From positions 7,332-60,856 of the forward strand of contig CALZIQ010000006.1 in the NCBI GenBank assembly GCA_945787735.1: 53,525 nucleotides of DNA, in the 5' to 3' direction. Position numbers and translations under genes: made by a program. The notes beneath the pieces are model-generated. The model was not told the origin of the DNA, searched no databases, and worked only from the letters and a program-made list of their open reading frames with translations. This document shows positions 44,843 to 53,383 of this stretch, one piece after another. Each line of letters starts with the position of its first letter. The stretch's first letter is position 1. Source of the DNA: an uncultured Chromatiaceae bacterium. GTDB lineage: Bacteria; Pseudomonadota; Gammaproteobacteria; Tenderiales; Tenderiaceae.

Positions 44843-45281
44843 CCTTACTATCATCAAGCTTGCGCAACAAGAAATAATAGAAACCAGATTTAATGCCTAT
44901 GTAGAGCGTCACGTTCATTTCACTTTTACCAACCAGCGTAAACTCAAGTTTTTTTACCGGCATCAAAACAAATAAGCGGACATCACCCATGTCTTTCTGC
45001 TGAAACTGCTGCCGCTCCTGGCCACTCAACTCAGCAACGCGATAACTTGCAAGCTCATAATCGCGCATCAAGACTTGCCATCGCGCTTTTAGCCAGGATT
45101 GCCGCGTACTATCTTCGTCCAGGTAATAAAGCTGCACTATTGCATCGACGTTCTTGGCACGAAAAGCATTCACAAACCCCATACCGAGCGACTGGGGACT
45201 CGTTGCCCCAGCCGCGAAAACATCAAATGAAACGAATAATAGAAACAGGCTTATCAAACACGGCGAAATACGAACTAACAT
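44826..45281 (-). CDS. Exported protein of unknown function
   Basis: From the ATG at 45281 the protein is 151 aa. It has a signal peptide (ISPCLISLFLLFVSFDVFA) and a domain that may resemble nuclear-transport-factor-2/DUF4864-type folds: GMGFVNAFRAKNVDAIVQLYY, with late TLYIGIKSGFYYFLL. I do not recognise it firmly. It starts 8 nt after the ubiquinone-hydroxylase stop, so it is likely the last gene of that operon. The longer tracked start would overlap the hydroxylase by 44 nt. Confidence 0.65.
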   Translation of the reverse strand: MLVRISPCLISLFLLFVSFDVFAAGATSPQSLGMGFVNAFRAKNVDAIVQLYYLDEDSTRQSWLKARWQVLMRDYELASYRVAELSGQERQQFQQKDMGDVRLFVLMPVKKLEFTLVGKSEMNVTLYIGIKSGFYYFLLRKLDDSKVNLAD

Positions 45282-45288
45282 AGCCCGG

Positions 45289-46494
45289 TCAACTCGCCAG
45301 CTTGGGCAGATCCCCACGGTCACCCATCGCATATTCCATAAAGAAACGCTTAACCGGAATCAGACCATTAGTGGCATTCAAGCCGATATTGCGTACGATC
45401 TTCACTGGCTCGCTCTGCGCACTAAATAGGCGTTTGAAGCCATCCATAGACAGCATCATGGTTACATTTTGACCCTTGCGCCAACGTTCATACCTGCGCA
45501 GATTGTGTAGTGCACCGATGTCACGGCGAGAGGCATGTGTCGAGAGCACAGTTTCAGCCAACGCCGCCGCATCCAATATCCCCAGATTTACACCCTGTCC
45601 GGCCAGGGGATGAATGGCATGTGCAGCATCCCCCACCAGCGCAATGCGCTCCTTGGCATAATCAACGCTGTGCTGCAGCCGCAGTGGGAACTTGCCCCGG
45701 TCTTGCACTTCCAGCACGCGACCCAGCTTGTATTCGAATGCCTCACTTAGATTACTGAGAAAATCCGGCGCATCCATGGCCATCAGTTCAGCTGCCTGCT
45801 CCGGCGTAGTGGACCAGACCACACAGGCGTAATGACCATGCATGGGCAAAAAGGCCAACGGTCCGTTGGGCAGAAAACGCTGCCAGCAGGTATGCAAGTG
45901 TGAGTGTTCCGTCTGAACAATTGCCATCAGGGCATGCTGATCATAACCCCAGCCCTTGGTCTGGATACCAGCACGTTCACGCACGGGTGATCGTGCACCA
46001 TCGCCCCCCACCAGCAAGCGGGTACGCAGCGCACGGCCATCCTCCAGCGTGAGACAAAGACAACCCTGCTCGTCATGCCACTGCTGCCAGCGGGCCGGAC
46101 AAAGCAATTCGACGTTATCGAATTGTTGCAAACGCTGCAGCAATGACAACTGGATAATACGATTTTCCACGATATAACCGAGCGAGGGCTGCCCCACCTC
46201 GGCCGAATCAAAATGTACAGCGCCATTGCCGCAGGCATCCCAGACATGCATTTCGCCATAAGAGGTTACTCGCCGCTCAACCATTCCCTGCCACGCGCCC
46301 ACAGCCTTGAACACCTTACGCGAGGCGTGGGTAATGGCCGACACGCGCAGCCCGATGCTGCCATCCGGCCAATCGGTATCCATCGGACTGGACTCAAGCA
46401 CGGCCACTTTCAAGGCCGAACCACCCAGGGTGCAGGCCAGGGTTAAACCGACCATACCGCCACCGACAATGACCACATCATATTGATCAGCCAT
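45289..46494 (-). CDS. ubiI: FAD-dependent ubiquinone-biosynthesis hydroxylase (UbiI/VisC-like)
   Basis: This 401-aa flavoprotein monooxygenase adds a ring hydroxyl in ubiquinone synthesis. It shows the FAD motif DVVIVGGGMVGLTLACTLGG, the middle DG motif LLVGGDGARSPVRE and the GD motif ALVGDAAHAIHPLAGQGVNLG. Two hydroxylase genes in tandem with pepP match the ubiI-ubiH arrangement. Assignment to the C5 (UbiI) rather than another ring position rests on this context. It overlaps ubiH by 8 nt. Confidence 0.85.
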   Translation of the reverse strand: MADQYDVVIVGGGMVGLTLACTLGGSALKVAVLESSPMDTDWPDGSIGLRVSAITHASRKVFKAVGAWQGMVERRVTSYGEMHVWDACGNGAVHFDSAEVGQPSLGYIVENRIIQLSLLQRLQQFDNVELLCPARWQQWHDEQGCLCLTLEDGRALRTRLLVGGDGARSPVRERAGIQTKGWGYDQHALMAIVQTEHSHLHTCWQRFLPNGPLAFLPMHGHYACVVWSTTPEQAAELMAMDAPDFLSNLSEAFEYKLGRVLEVQDRGKFPLRLQHSVDYAKERIALVGDAAHAIHPLAGQGVNLGILDAAALAETVLSTHASRRDIGALHNLRRYERWRKGQNVTMMLSMDGFKRLFSAQSEPVKIVRNIGLNATNGLIPVKRFFMEYAMGDRGDLPKLAS

Positions 46495-47746
46495 GCTGAC
46501 CTCCTTTAAGCAAAGGCAAGCCCATCGCCAGGCGCGGCAAGCGGCCCGACAGCCCCATGGTCTGGCGCGTTAGCAGGCGCTTCAGGGGCGGCAGCACATC
46601 GACACCAAACAAACCGATATTGCGCGCCAGCGCCACCGTCGCCAACGGATTACTGAACAAGCGCGCTAGGCTGTCGGTAAACCCAATCACCTTGCGATGA
46701 TCCCAATTGCGCCAGTCAGCGTAACGCTGCATCACCTCTGTTGCGCCCAAATCCTGCCCATTGGCCACGGCATCGGCCACCACATCCGCCAATACAGCAA
46801 CATCGCGCAAGCCAAGATTAAACCCCTGCCCGGCGATGGGATGCAGGGTATGCGCAGCGTTGCCAATCAAGGCCAAGCGCGGCTTTACCTGCTGTTTGGC
46901 ACGCACCAGCTTCAGCGGATAGGCATTGCGACGACCCACTTTTTTTAATTCGCCCAAGCGATAACCAAAACGTTGCTGCAGCTCACTTAAAAATTCCTTG
47001 TCATTTAGACTCAACACCCGATCTTGATCACCACTGCGCACAGTCCAAACTAGGCTACAGCGATTGGGGTCTTCAGTCGCGGCATATGAATTAGGCAACA
47101 AAGCCACCGGACCGCTGTCGGTGAAGCGCTCATAGGCCACACCCTGGTGATAGCGTTCGGACGAGACGTTGGCGATCAGCGCCGTCTGGCCGTAATCCCA
47201 GCTGCGGGTCGGAATCTCGAGCAGTTTGCGTACCACCGAATTGCCACCATCGGCAGCGATAACCAATTTAGATGCGAGTTGTTGCTGCTTGCCCTCCTGC
47301 TCAATGGTCAGGTTGGCTCTCTCACTATCCAATTCAACCTGGGTAACTGTCGCTGGACAGATCAACTCAACATTTTCCAGTCTGGGCAAAGCATCGGCCA
47401 ACACAGCACCCACCACCCGGTTCTCCACCACATACCCCAACGCATCTACTTTCTCTTCAGTACTGTCGATACGAGCAACACCGAAATGGCCACGATCCGA
47501 GACATGAATCCTTTTGATCGGACTGACCTTATCATCGAGCAAATCCCACAGCCCCATACTCTCAAAAATCTTGGCCGAGCCATAAGCCAATGCAATAGCA
47601 CGGTCGTCATAACTGGGTTGACTATCTGATTTGAACGGTACCGCCTCGATTACACCGATGCGCAAGGGCAAAGGACTGAGGGCATAAGCCATGGTGGCGC
47701 CCACCATGCCACCGCCAACAATCAGAATGTCATAGTCGGTTTTCAT
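46487..47746 (-). CDS. ubiH: 2-octaprenyl-6-methoxyphenol hydroxylase UbiH
   Basis: The 419-aa FAD monooxygenase is for O2-dependent ubiquinone synthesis (C1 position). Motifs are DILIVGGGMVGATMAYAL, VIAADGGNSVVRKLL and LALIGNAAHTLHPIAGQGFNLGLRD. The YDDRAIALAYGSAKIFESMGLW block is typical of UbiH. Its ATG overlaps the pepP stop by one base (TGATG). It shares ancestry with the next gene. Confidence 0.92.
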   Translation of the reverse strand: MKTDYDILIVGGGMVGATMAYALSPLPLRIGVIEAVPFKSDSQPSYDDRAIALAYGSAKIFESMGLWDLLDDKVSPIKRIHVSDRGHFGVARIDSTEEKVDALGYVVENRVVGAVLADALPRLENVELICPATVTQVELDSERANLTIEQEGKQQQLASKLVIAADGGNSVVRKLLEIPTRSWDYGQTALIANVSSERYHQGVAYERFTDSGPVALLPNSYAATEDPNRCSLVWTVRSGDQDRVLSLNDKEFLSELQQRFGYRLGELKKVGRRNAYPLKLVRAKQQVKPRLALIGNAAHTLHPIAGQGFNLGLRDVAVLADVVADAVANGQDLGATEVMQRYADWRNWDHRKVIGFTDSLARLFSNPLATVALARNIGLFGVDVLPPLKRLLTRQTMGLSGRLPRLAMGLPLLKGGQHG

Positions 47747-49095
47747 CAGTATTTCTTTTTGACTACCTTCTTCTTTGCCACACGCTTTTCTCTCGCCATC
47801 AGCGCCTCGATCTCATCCACCTCTTTCGGCACGCCCGAGCTCAACACTTCATGGCCGCTGCGAGTCACGCGCACATCATCTTCAATGCGGATGCCAATAC
47901 CCCACCACTTCTTCGCCACACCTTTGCTACCGGGTGCGATGTAGAGACCGGGCTCCACCGTCAGCACCATGCCTGGTTCAAACAGGCGCCACTCGCCATC
48001 GAGTTTATAGTCGCCGACATCATGGACATCCATGCCCAGCCAGTGGCCGGTGCGATGCATATAAAAACGGCGATAAGCCTCTTCTTTGATCAGCTTGGCC
48101 GGCGTGCCCTTGAGCAGGCCAAGTTTAATTAAACCTTTGGTCAACACCTTCACCGCTGCCTTGTGCGGCTCGTCCCAATGGTTACCGGGCTGGACCTTGT
48201 CGATGGCGGCATGCTGCGCCGCCAACACAATTTCATACAGTGCCTTTTGCGCCGGATTGAATTTGCCATTGACGGGAAATGTGCGGGTAATGTCGGCAGC
48301 GTAGTTGTCGTATTCACCGCCGGCATCAATAAGCACGAGGTCACCACCCTGTAATTCGGATTCGTTTTCGGTGTAGTGCAGAATACAGCCGTTCTCGCCG
48401 CCACCGACGATGGCGGGATAGGCCGCATGGCGGCAACCGTTAACCATAAAGTAATGCAACAGCTCGGCCTCAAGCTGATATTCCATCAAACCGGGTTGGC
48501 ACAACTGCATAGCGCGGCAATGCGCCTTGGCCGACACTTTAGCGGCCTTTTTCATTTTCTGAATTTCAGCCGCGCTCTTGATCAGCCGCATCTCGTGCAG
48601 CAAATGATCAAGAGAAACAAATTCGCCCGGCGCATGCACACCGGAGCGGGCCTTTTTACGCACCTGATTGAGCCATTCGATCATGTGTTGATCGAGGTCG
48701 GGATGGGTGCCCATGGAGTAGTAAACCCGCGCCTTGTTCTCCATCAGGCCGGGCAGGATGTCATCGATGTCACTGATGGGAAAAGCATCGTCGGCACCAA
48801 AGCGCTCCATCGCTCCTTCCAGCCCTGCACGGCGGCCGTTCCAGGTTTCCATTTCGGGATCGCGTTCGCGGCAAAACAAAACAAACTGACCCTGCTTGCG
48901 CCCAGGGATTAGCACCACAACGGCCTCTGGCTCTGGAAAACCTGTCAGGTAAAAAAAATCACTATCGGCACGGTATGGGTGTTCCACGTCGCGGCTGCGG
49001 ATGCGTTCCGGCGCCGCTGGCAGAATGGCAATACTGCCAGGCCCAAGCATGTGCAGCAGGCGCTGACGCCGCTTGGCAAACTCACTCATTTTCAT
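47746..49095 (-). CDS. pepP: Xaa-Pro aminopeptidase PepP
   Basis: PepP removes N-terminal residues that precede proline. The 449-aa protein has the pita-bread metal site: LIDAGGEYDNYAADITRTF (two Asp), HRTGHWLGMDVHDVGDY (His), LTVEPGLY (Glu) and IRIEDDVRV (Glu). N-terminal RRQRLLHMLGPGSIAILPAA is family-typical. The tail is unusually lysine-rich (REKRVAKKKVVKKKY). It begins directly after the ygfB stop (TAAATG); MSEFAK at 49089 is an alternative start. Confidence 0.95.
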   Translation of the reverse strand: MKMSEFAKRRQRLLHMLGPGSIAILPAAPERIRSRDVEHPYRADSDFFYLTGFPEPEAVVVLIPGRKQGQFVLFCRERDPEMETWNGRRAGLEGAMERFGADDAFPISDIDDILPGLMENKARVYYSMGTHPDLDQHMIEWLNQVRKKARSGVHAPGEFVSLDHLLHEMRLIKSAAEIQKMKKAAKVSAKAHCRAMQLCQPGLMEYQLEAELLHYFMVNGCRHAAYPAIVGGGENGCILHYTENESELQGGDLVLIDAGGEYDNYAADITRTFPVNGKFNPAQKALYEIVLAAQHAAIDKVQPGNHWDEPHKAAVKVLTKGLIKLGLLKGTPAKLIKEEAYRRFYMHRTGHWLGMDVHDVGDYKLDGEWRLFEPGMVLTVEPGLYIAPGSKGVAKKWWGIGIRIEDDVRVTRSGHEVLSSGVPKEVDEIEALMAREKRVAKKKVVKKKY

Positions 49096-49716
49096 TTAGT
49101 GCAATACCACATCACTCGGCGCCCCGGCGGGCGGATCGCGTTGATCGCCCATATTCAACAGCTCGTCACGCAACATCAGCACTCCCATGCGAACGTATTC
49201 CGAGATATCGAAAAAAGCGGTTTCACCAGCCTCGTTGCCATCCTCATCCTCGTGGCTGAGGCGCGCAATCTCGACCAAATCCTGGGCAAATTCTTGCACC
49301 GGTTCTGAAAAAGCGCTGAACTCTTTAATGCCGCCCAGGCTCAAGCCATACAAGTAACCCGTGCACCAGCTGCCCAAGGCTTCGGTGCGCTGATCGAGAG
49401 AAGTATCATCATCCGGCAGCAGCAATTGAAAACCCAATTCGGGATCGGCCAGCTGCTTGACCGCATCTTCATACAGGGCCTTAAGCGCCTCTTTATCGGA
49501 AGCATCCACGTCACCGCCAGAGGGAATATCTGTTCCCTCAAGCACAGCCTCTATTTCGCCACCCAGCATCTGTCGCGCCCAGGCTTCGCCTTCCAAACCA
49601 GGTTGACAACTAACCATGGCGCAGAGAATGCCATGGCACTCGGATGCACTAAACGCGTCTCCATAAGCGGCAAGTAGAGACGCTAAATCATCATAAGCGG
49701 GGGGCGGCAAGGTCAC
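49096..49716 (-). CDS. ygfB: UPF0149/YgfB family protein
   Basis: With the GTG at 49716 the protein is 206 aa (family about 190). Signatures are ASECHGILCAMVSCQPG, LLLPDDDTSLDQRTEALGSWCTGYLYGL and DISEYVRMGVLMLRDEL. Function is unclear; in Pseudomonas it influences ampDh3 regulation. GAGGA lies 7 nt before the GTG; the tracked ATG 162 nt upstream would add a cysteine-rich, unrelated leader. It is the first gene of the ygfB-pepP-ubiH-ubiI operon. Confidence 0.88.
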   Translation of the reverse strand: MTLPPPAYDDLASLLAAYGDAFSASECHGILCAMVSCQPGLEGEAWARQMLGGEIEAVLEGTDIPSGGDVDASDKEALKALYEDAVKQLADPELGFQLLLPDDDTSLDQRTEALGSWCTGYLYGLSLGGIKEFSAFSEPVQEFAQDLVEIARLSHEDEDGNEAGETAFFDISEYVRMGVLMLRDELLNMGDQRDPPAGAPSDVVLH

Positions 49717-49905
49717 GCGGCAGTCCTCAATCAATTCACAATCCCACAATAGTAACACTCCCCAGCAGGCTGTTGAAAAACGTAATGACTGAGCCATATC
49801 AGTTAGATAACTACGGCAATAAACCGAGCGCAGATGGCTTACGATGGTTGCTAAGCACCTACTAGCCGTTGACCACAAGCCCGTCGCCCACTATATTGGC
49901 GAACT

Positions 49906-50142
49906 ATGAGCCAAGAGCAACCACACAGTCATGAGCAGGATCTCAAATCCCTGGAATTCCGGGTCGATGAGTTGATCCAGTTGTGTCATCAGTTAAAGGA
50001 TGAAAATCAGGCCCTGCGCGAGCAGCAAGGCGACTTAATGTCTGAACGCGCCAACCTGATGCAAAAGAATGAAATGGCACGCTCACGTGTCGAGGCAATG
50101 ATCATGCGCCTGAAAAACATGGAACAAGACTATGGCCAGTGA
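49906..50142 (+). CDS. ZapB-like coiled-coil cell division protein (TIGR02449 family)
   Basis: The 78-aa protein is almost entirely one coiled coil (LEFRVDELIQLCHQLKDEN, ALREQQGDLMSERANLMQKN). Genes of this type lie directly ahead of zapA in many Gammaproteobacteria and are grouped as TIGR02449. A ZapB-like divisome role is probable but inferred. It overlaps the zapA start by 11 nt. Confidence 0.85.
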   Translation: MSQEQPHSHEQDLKSLEFRVDELIQLCHQLKDENQALREQQGDLMSERANLMQKNEMARSRVEAMIMRLKNMEQDYGQ

Positions 50143-50446
50143 GCCGAGCCCTGTCGTTCTCAATATTCTTGGCAAGGAATACCGCGTTGCCTGCCCGCCG
50201 GAAGAACGCGAAGGGCTTCTGCAAAGCGCGGCTTATCTGGATGAAAAGATGCGTGAGATCCGCGATCGCGGCCGCACCACCGGCAGCGACAACATTGCCG
50301 TGATGGCTGCACTCAATATTACCCACGAACTGATGCAAAAACAGGGTCATACCGACAAGATCGATAACACCCTGAGCACCCGGGTAAAAAGCCTGCAAAA
50401 CAAGATTGAGGCGGCACTCTCAAGCGCACGCCAGATCGAAATCTAA
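50132..50446 (+). CDS. zapA: Cell division protein ZapA
   Basis: ZapA cross-links FtsZ filaments in the Z-ring. The 104-aa protein shows VVLNILGKEYRVACPPEEREGLLQSAAYLDEKM, the NIAVMAALNITHEL helix and a C-terminal coiled coil. The length is normal. The gene for 6S RNA that follows zapA in E. coli is not here: only 62 nt separate zapA from the next gene. A terminator follows. Confidence 0.94.
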   Translation: MASEPSPVVLNILGKEYRVACPPEEREGLLQSAAYLDEKMREIRDRGRTTGSDNIAVMAALNITHELMQKQGHTDKIDNTLSTRVKSLQNKIEAALSSARQIEI

Positions 50447-50457
50447 TCCACACACAA

Positions 50458-50484
50458 AAGCCCCTCCCAATCAGGGAGGGGCTT
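50458..50484. terminator. Bidirectional terminator after zapA
   Basis: An 11-bp perfect stem AAGCCCCTCCC / GGGAGGGGCTT with an AATCA loop lies between convergent zapA and the DUF4382 gene. ATTCTT follows on plus and TTTGTGTG on minus. Confidence 0.85.
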
Positions 50485-50508
50485 ATTCTTGCCTGAAACT
50501 AAGTCTGT

Positions 50509-52305
50509 TTAGTTGAGCAAATTGCCGAACACCACGCTCATCGAGTTCAGCGTCAATGTGGTCGCAGCATCGTCAAACTGACCGCGGGCGGCGACGCGCT
50601 GCACCGGCCGACCGCCGGCGAGCCGTTCGCTAAGCGCCGTTTCAAAGGCCTCAAACGTGCCATAAACATAGACCGTGCCGCTAACATTGATGGCAAACAG
50701 GCCATTGCCATTGCTGCGTGGAGCCAGCGTGGTGGCCTGAGGCAATGCACTCAGATCAGTCACCAGCCAGTGGCGCGAAACATGATGCAAAATGCTGCCA
50801 CTCAGATCCAGAACCATGCCAGATACCGAACTACTGCTAAAAGGTGAGCTGTCGCCACCCGCCCAGGTCACCAGCAGGCTGGCCGGCACGTCGGCCACCT
50901 CAATCACTGTGGTCGCATCAAAATCAGCCGGTGCCGCGCCAAAAGCGGTGACAAAACCACGCACCCTTACTGGGTCATTGATATCGACCCCTGCGAGACT
51001 TAGACTGCCGGTGTTGACCTGGTAATTGGCTTCATCGGCATCACTGCCAGTACCGGTACCGGAAAAATCAAAACGCGTGGCCAACCGACCGTTGATGTGC
51101 TGCAGATCGAGCACTAGCTCACCACTATTCACTGACACCGCCGTACCACCTACTTGGTTTAATAACATACGCGCATGATTGGTGGTGGCCATGGCAGTAT
51201 TGTCGGCATTCAGTTCACCCAGTAGGGCAACACGCTGACCGACTGAGATATCATCCTTATCAAATATAGAGACCGATAACTGGCGTGAAATCTTGGTTGA
51301 TGCACTCAAGTCGACACTCACCTGCTGATTAAAAATCAAAACACCCTCAGCCGTGACGATAGCACCGGCGTCAACGCTGAGCTGATCGCCATTGCGCGCC
51401 AGCACAACACCCACAACACTGTCCTGATCACTGCCGGGCACACTGCTGCCGGCATACACTTCACTGGCTTCGAAACGGCGTGTACTGGTGTTCAGACTGC
51501 CATAGACCACCATCCATGAAGCAAGCGAGAGTTGGTCCATCTGCGCCAAACCGCTATTGCCACTGTAGCTGATGCCATCGATTTCGTAGACGGTGTCACT
51601 GTCCACATAGGCATTAAAACCACCGAAATCACCCTGTCTTAAGGCAAATGGGCGCATGGCCAGCTTGATGCGCGACGCATTTACATCAACCTCGGACAAC
51701 AAGCCACGCAGGCGGTGTTCTTTCGGTTCTTCCAGCGCCACATCGGCCAACAACACCGGCTCAACCGTCACCACTGGCGCAACACCCGAAGTATCGACAC
51801 TGTTAGAGCTTTGCAGATCAAAATCCAGGGTTAAATAAGCGGTTACGCCAGGTAGAATCGTGAGACGGTTCTGACCGGCCAGAGAGACATCCACCTCCAG
51901 CGTGGTGATGGGGTTGCCATCACCGTCCTCCACCGTAGCACTGACCGCCGCATTGTTCACCTCCACCTGGATGTCGGCATTGCTGTAGTCCAGCGTCATG
52001 CTGGCGGCGACATAATTACCCAAGGGAATGGTGGCGGCGGTGAGAAATTCGGTCAGATCTACATACTGTGAAAAATCGATGCGCGTGGTCAACGGTAAGG
52101 TTTCTACCTTAGTGCCATCAGCGCGTTCGAGTTCGATGGAGGTGACATCGACGGCGTAGGCGCGAAAGTCTCCATCCGCATCAGTAATGCCAATGACCAG
52201 CTCTCCGGTCTCATTTGAACTGGCCGAATCGTCCACACCGCAGGCCGCCAATCCCAGCGTAAGCAGCAGGGCCAGCCCCAAACTCATGAATCGTCTTATG
52301 AACAT
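50509..52305 (-). CDS. DUF4382 lipoprotein with DUF5666-like repeats
   Basis: The 598-aa lipoprotein has lipobox LGLAAC (Cys22). A DUF4382 domain follows (GELVIGITDADGDFRAYAVDVTSIEL, LTEFLTAATIPLGNYVAASMTLDY, VDVSLAGQNRLTILPGVTAYLTLDF). The rest appears to be several DUF5666-type beta modules (HRLRGLLSEVDVNASRIKL, VSVNSGELVLDLQHINGRL). The role is unknown, probably a surface or periplasmic binding protein. It is abundant in Ser, Thr and Asp and poor in Lys. It is separate from the downstream sigma cassette. Confidence 0.8.
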   Translation of the reverse strand: MFIRRFMSLGLALLLTLGLAACGVDDSASSNETGELVIGITDADGDFRAYAVDVTSIELERADGTKVETLPLTTRIDFSQYVDLTEFLTAATIPLGNYVAASMTLDYSNADIQVEVNNAAVSATVEDGDGNPITTLEVDVSLAGQNRLTILPGVTAYLTLDFDLQSSNSVDTSGVAPVVTVEPVLLADVALEEPKEHRLRGLLSEVDVNASRIKLAMRPFALRQGDFGGFNAYVDSDTVYEIDGISYSGNSGLAQMDQLSLASWMVVYGSLNTSTRRFEASEVYAGSSVPGSDQDSVVGVVLARNGDQLSVDAGAIVTAEGVLIFNQQVSVDLSASTKISRQLSVSIFDKDDISVGQRVALLGELNADNTAMATTNHARMLLNQVGGTAVSVNSGELVLDLQHINGRLATRFDFSGTGTGSDADEANYQVNTGSLSLAGVDINDPVRVRGFVTAFGAAPADFDATTVIEVADVPASLLVTWAGGDSSPFSSSSVSGMVLDLSGSILHHVSRHWLVTDLSALPQATTLAPRSNGNGLFAINVSGTVYVYGTFEAFETALSERLAGGRPVQRVAARGQFDDAATTLTLNSMSVVFGNLLN

Positions 52306-52388
52306 CTTCTCTTCTCCTTCATGTTTTTTGCGTTGTTGTCAGTATTAACAACGCACCGAGGCGGATTCCGTTGACACGCTTTCCGTAT

Positions 52389-52859
52389 TTATTTTTGCCC
52401 TGGACGATGAGAACGCTGCTGACGCAACTTGTCCATAAACTTTTTACGCTGTTGCGGCGTCATAGTCTGCCAACGCTGTCGCAGTTGCTGCTTTTTCGCC
52501 GGTGGCAACTGTTTGAACCACTTGGCGCGGCGCAGCACTCTGGCCTGCTCATCCGCGGGCAACTGTTTGAACTGTTTGAAGCGTTCACGAATGATTGCCT
52601 TCTGCTCTGGCCGCAGCGACTGCCACTGATGAAAACGGCCTTTTGCGATTTTGCGTTCAGCCGGGCTCATGCTCAACCAACGCTGCGCCCCCTTTTGCAA
52701 CCGCTGTTGCTGCGCCAGCTCCAGCCCTGACCAGCGTTCGGCATGAGGCTGCAACAGTTTCTGCTGTTCAATGCTCAACTCATCCCAACCTATGCCTTCA
52801 GACGCCCAGGCACCCGGTATCATCAGCACCATGATTAACAAAATATTTAACCTACTCAT
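52389..52859 (-). CDS. DUF3106 exported protein
   Basis: The 156-aa protein has a signal (LNILLIMVLMIPGAWA). Basic, glutamine-rich repeats follow (LSIEQQKLLQPHAERW, LPADEQARVLRRAKWFKQLP, MTPQQRKKFMDKLRQQ), the hallmark of DUF3106. The repeats around LxPxxQ/R resemble periplasmic metal or stress sensors, but function is unproven. Its ATG overlaps the previous stop by 8 nt. It is the last gene of the ECF sigma cassette. Confidence 0.85.
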   Translation of the reverse strand: MSRLNILLIMVLMIPGAWASEGIGWDELSIEQQKLLQPHAERWSGLELAQQQRLQKGAQRWLSMSPAERKIAKGRFHQWQSLRPEQKAIIRERFKQFKQLPADEQARVLRRAKWFKQLPPAKKQQLRQRWQTMTPQQRKKFMDKLRQQRSHRPGQK

Positions 52860-53058
52860 GCCCATTCACCTCGCTTTGAGCCTGCGCTTTCTCTGCATCT
52901 TCTTGCTGTTGCTGGCTATCGAGCCAGGCCTGATCGTCCTCCGACCATTCGCCCAGAAATTCGAGAAACTCGAGCGCGGGCGCATCGTTTTGTTCGCTAG
53001 CAACAGCGGCAGATGCAAGCAGGCTTAATCCACACAACACCGCACTAACCCTGTTCAT
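52852..53058 (-). CDS. Small exported acidic protein
   Basis: The 68-aa product has a signal peptide ([17 protein letters not shown]) and a short acidic tail (LEFLEFLGEWSEDDQAW, QQQQEDAEKAQAQ). No family is recognised. Overlaps with both neighbours (14 nt with the DUF3619-like gene, 8 nt with DUF3106) strongly support it being translated. It is probably an accessory part of the sigma-factor cassette. Confidence 0.7.
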   Translation of the reverse strand: MNRVSAVLCGLSLLASAAVASEQNDAPALEFLEFLGEWSEDDQAWLDSQQQQEDAEKAQAQSEVNGHE

Positions 53059-53383
53059 TCTGTTCTTCTAACCAGTAATAAAAATCCAGCTCCTGATAAA
53101 ACTCCGGCTCTTCGCTGCCAGCCAGCATTTCCAGATCGTCGAAGACCGGTGCCAACTGGGCCTGCTCCGGTGTCACCAGATAGAGCGCAACGGCAACTAC
53201 GACCACCATGCCGATCATGGAAACATCGAGCCAAAGCTTGCCGCGGCGCGGTTTCTCCACCGACTCCAGGGCGGCGGCCCGCGCCAGACGCAGGCCGCGC
53301 TGGCTGTCTAGATCTAGGTTCTCAGCCTCGTGATCGAGTTGTTGCTTGATGGCGGCCTGTAACCGGTCGTCTTTGTCTGTCAT
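53045..53383 (-). CDS. DUF3619-like single-pass membrane protein, candidate anti-sigma factor
   Basis: The 112-aa protein has a cytoplasmic N-terminal helix region ([20 protein letters not shown]), one membrane helix ([17 protein letters not shown], about 54-70) and an acidic periplasmic tail ([18 protein letters not shown]). That matches what I recall of DUF3619. Position directly after an ECF sigma gene (ATGA overlap) and the topology suggest an anti-sigma role; this is inference. I use the ATG at 53383, not the upstream TTG. Confidence 0.75.
   Translation of the reverse strand: MTDKDDRLQAAIKQQLDHEAENLDLDSQRGLRLARAAALESVEKPRRGKLWLDVSMIGMVVVVAVALYLVTPEQAQLAPVFDDLEMLAGSEEPEFYQELDFYYWLEEQNEQG

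Noticed and set aside
49717-49905. CAGGCTGTTGAAAAACG near 49765 and a similar TTGAAAAACGCC near 5572 as insertion-sequence ends or a repeat family
   Set aside because: The shared stretch is about ten bases, with no paired terminal repeat, target duplication or transposase fragment.
50447-50508. Possible 6S RNA after zapA, as in E. coli
   Set aside because: Only 62 nt are available, occupied by a terminator; a 6S RNA of about 180 nt cannot fit.
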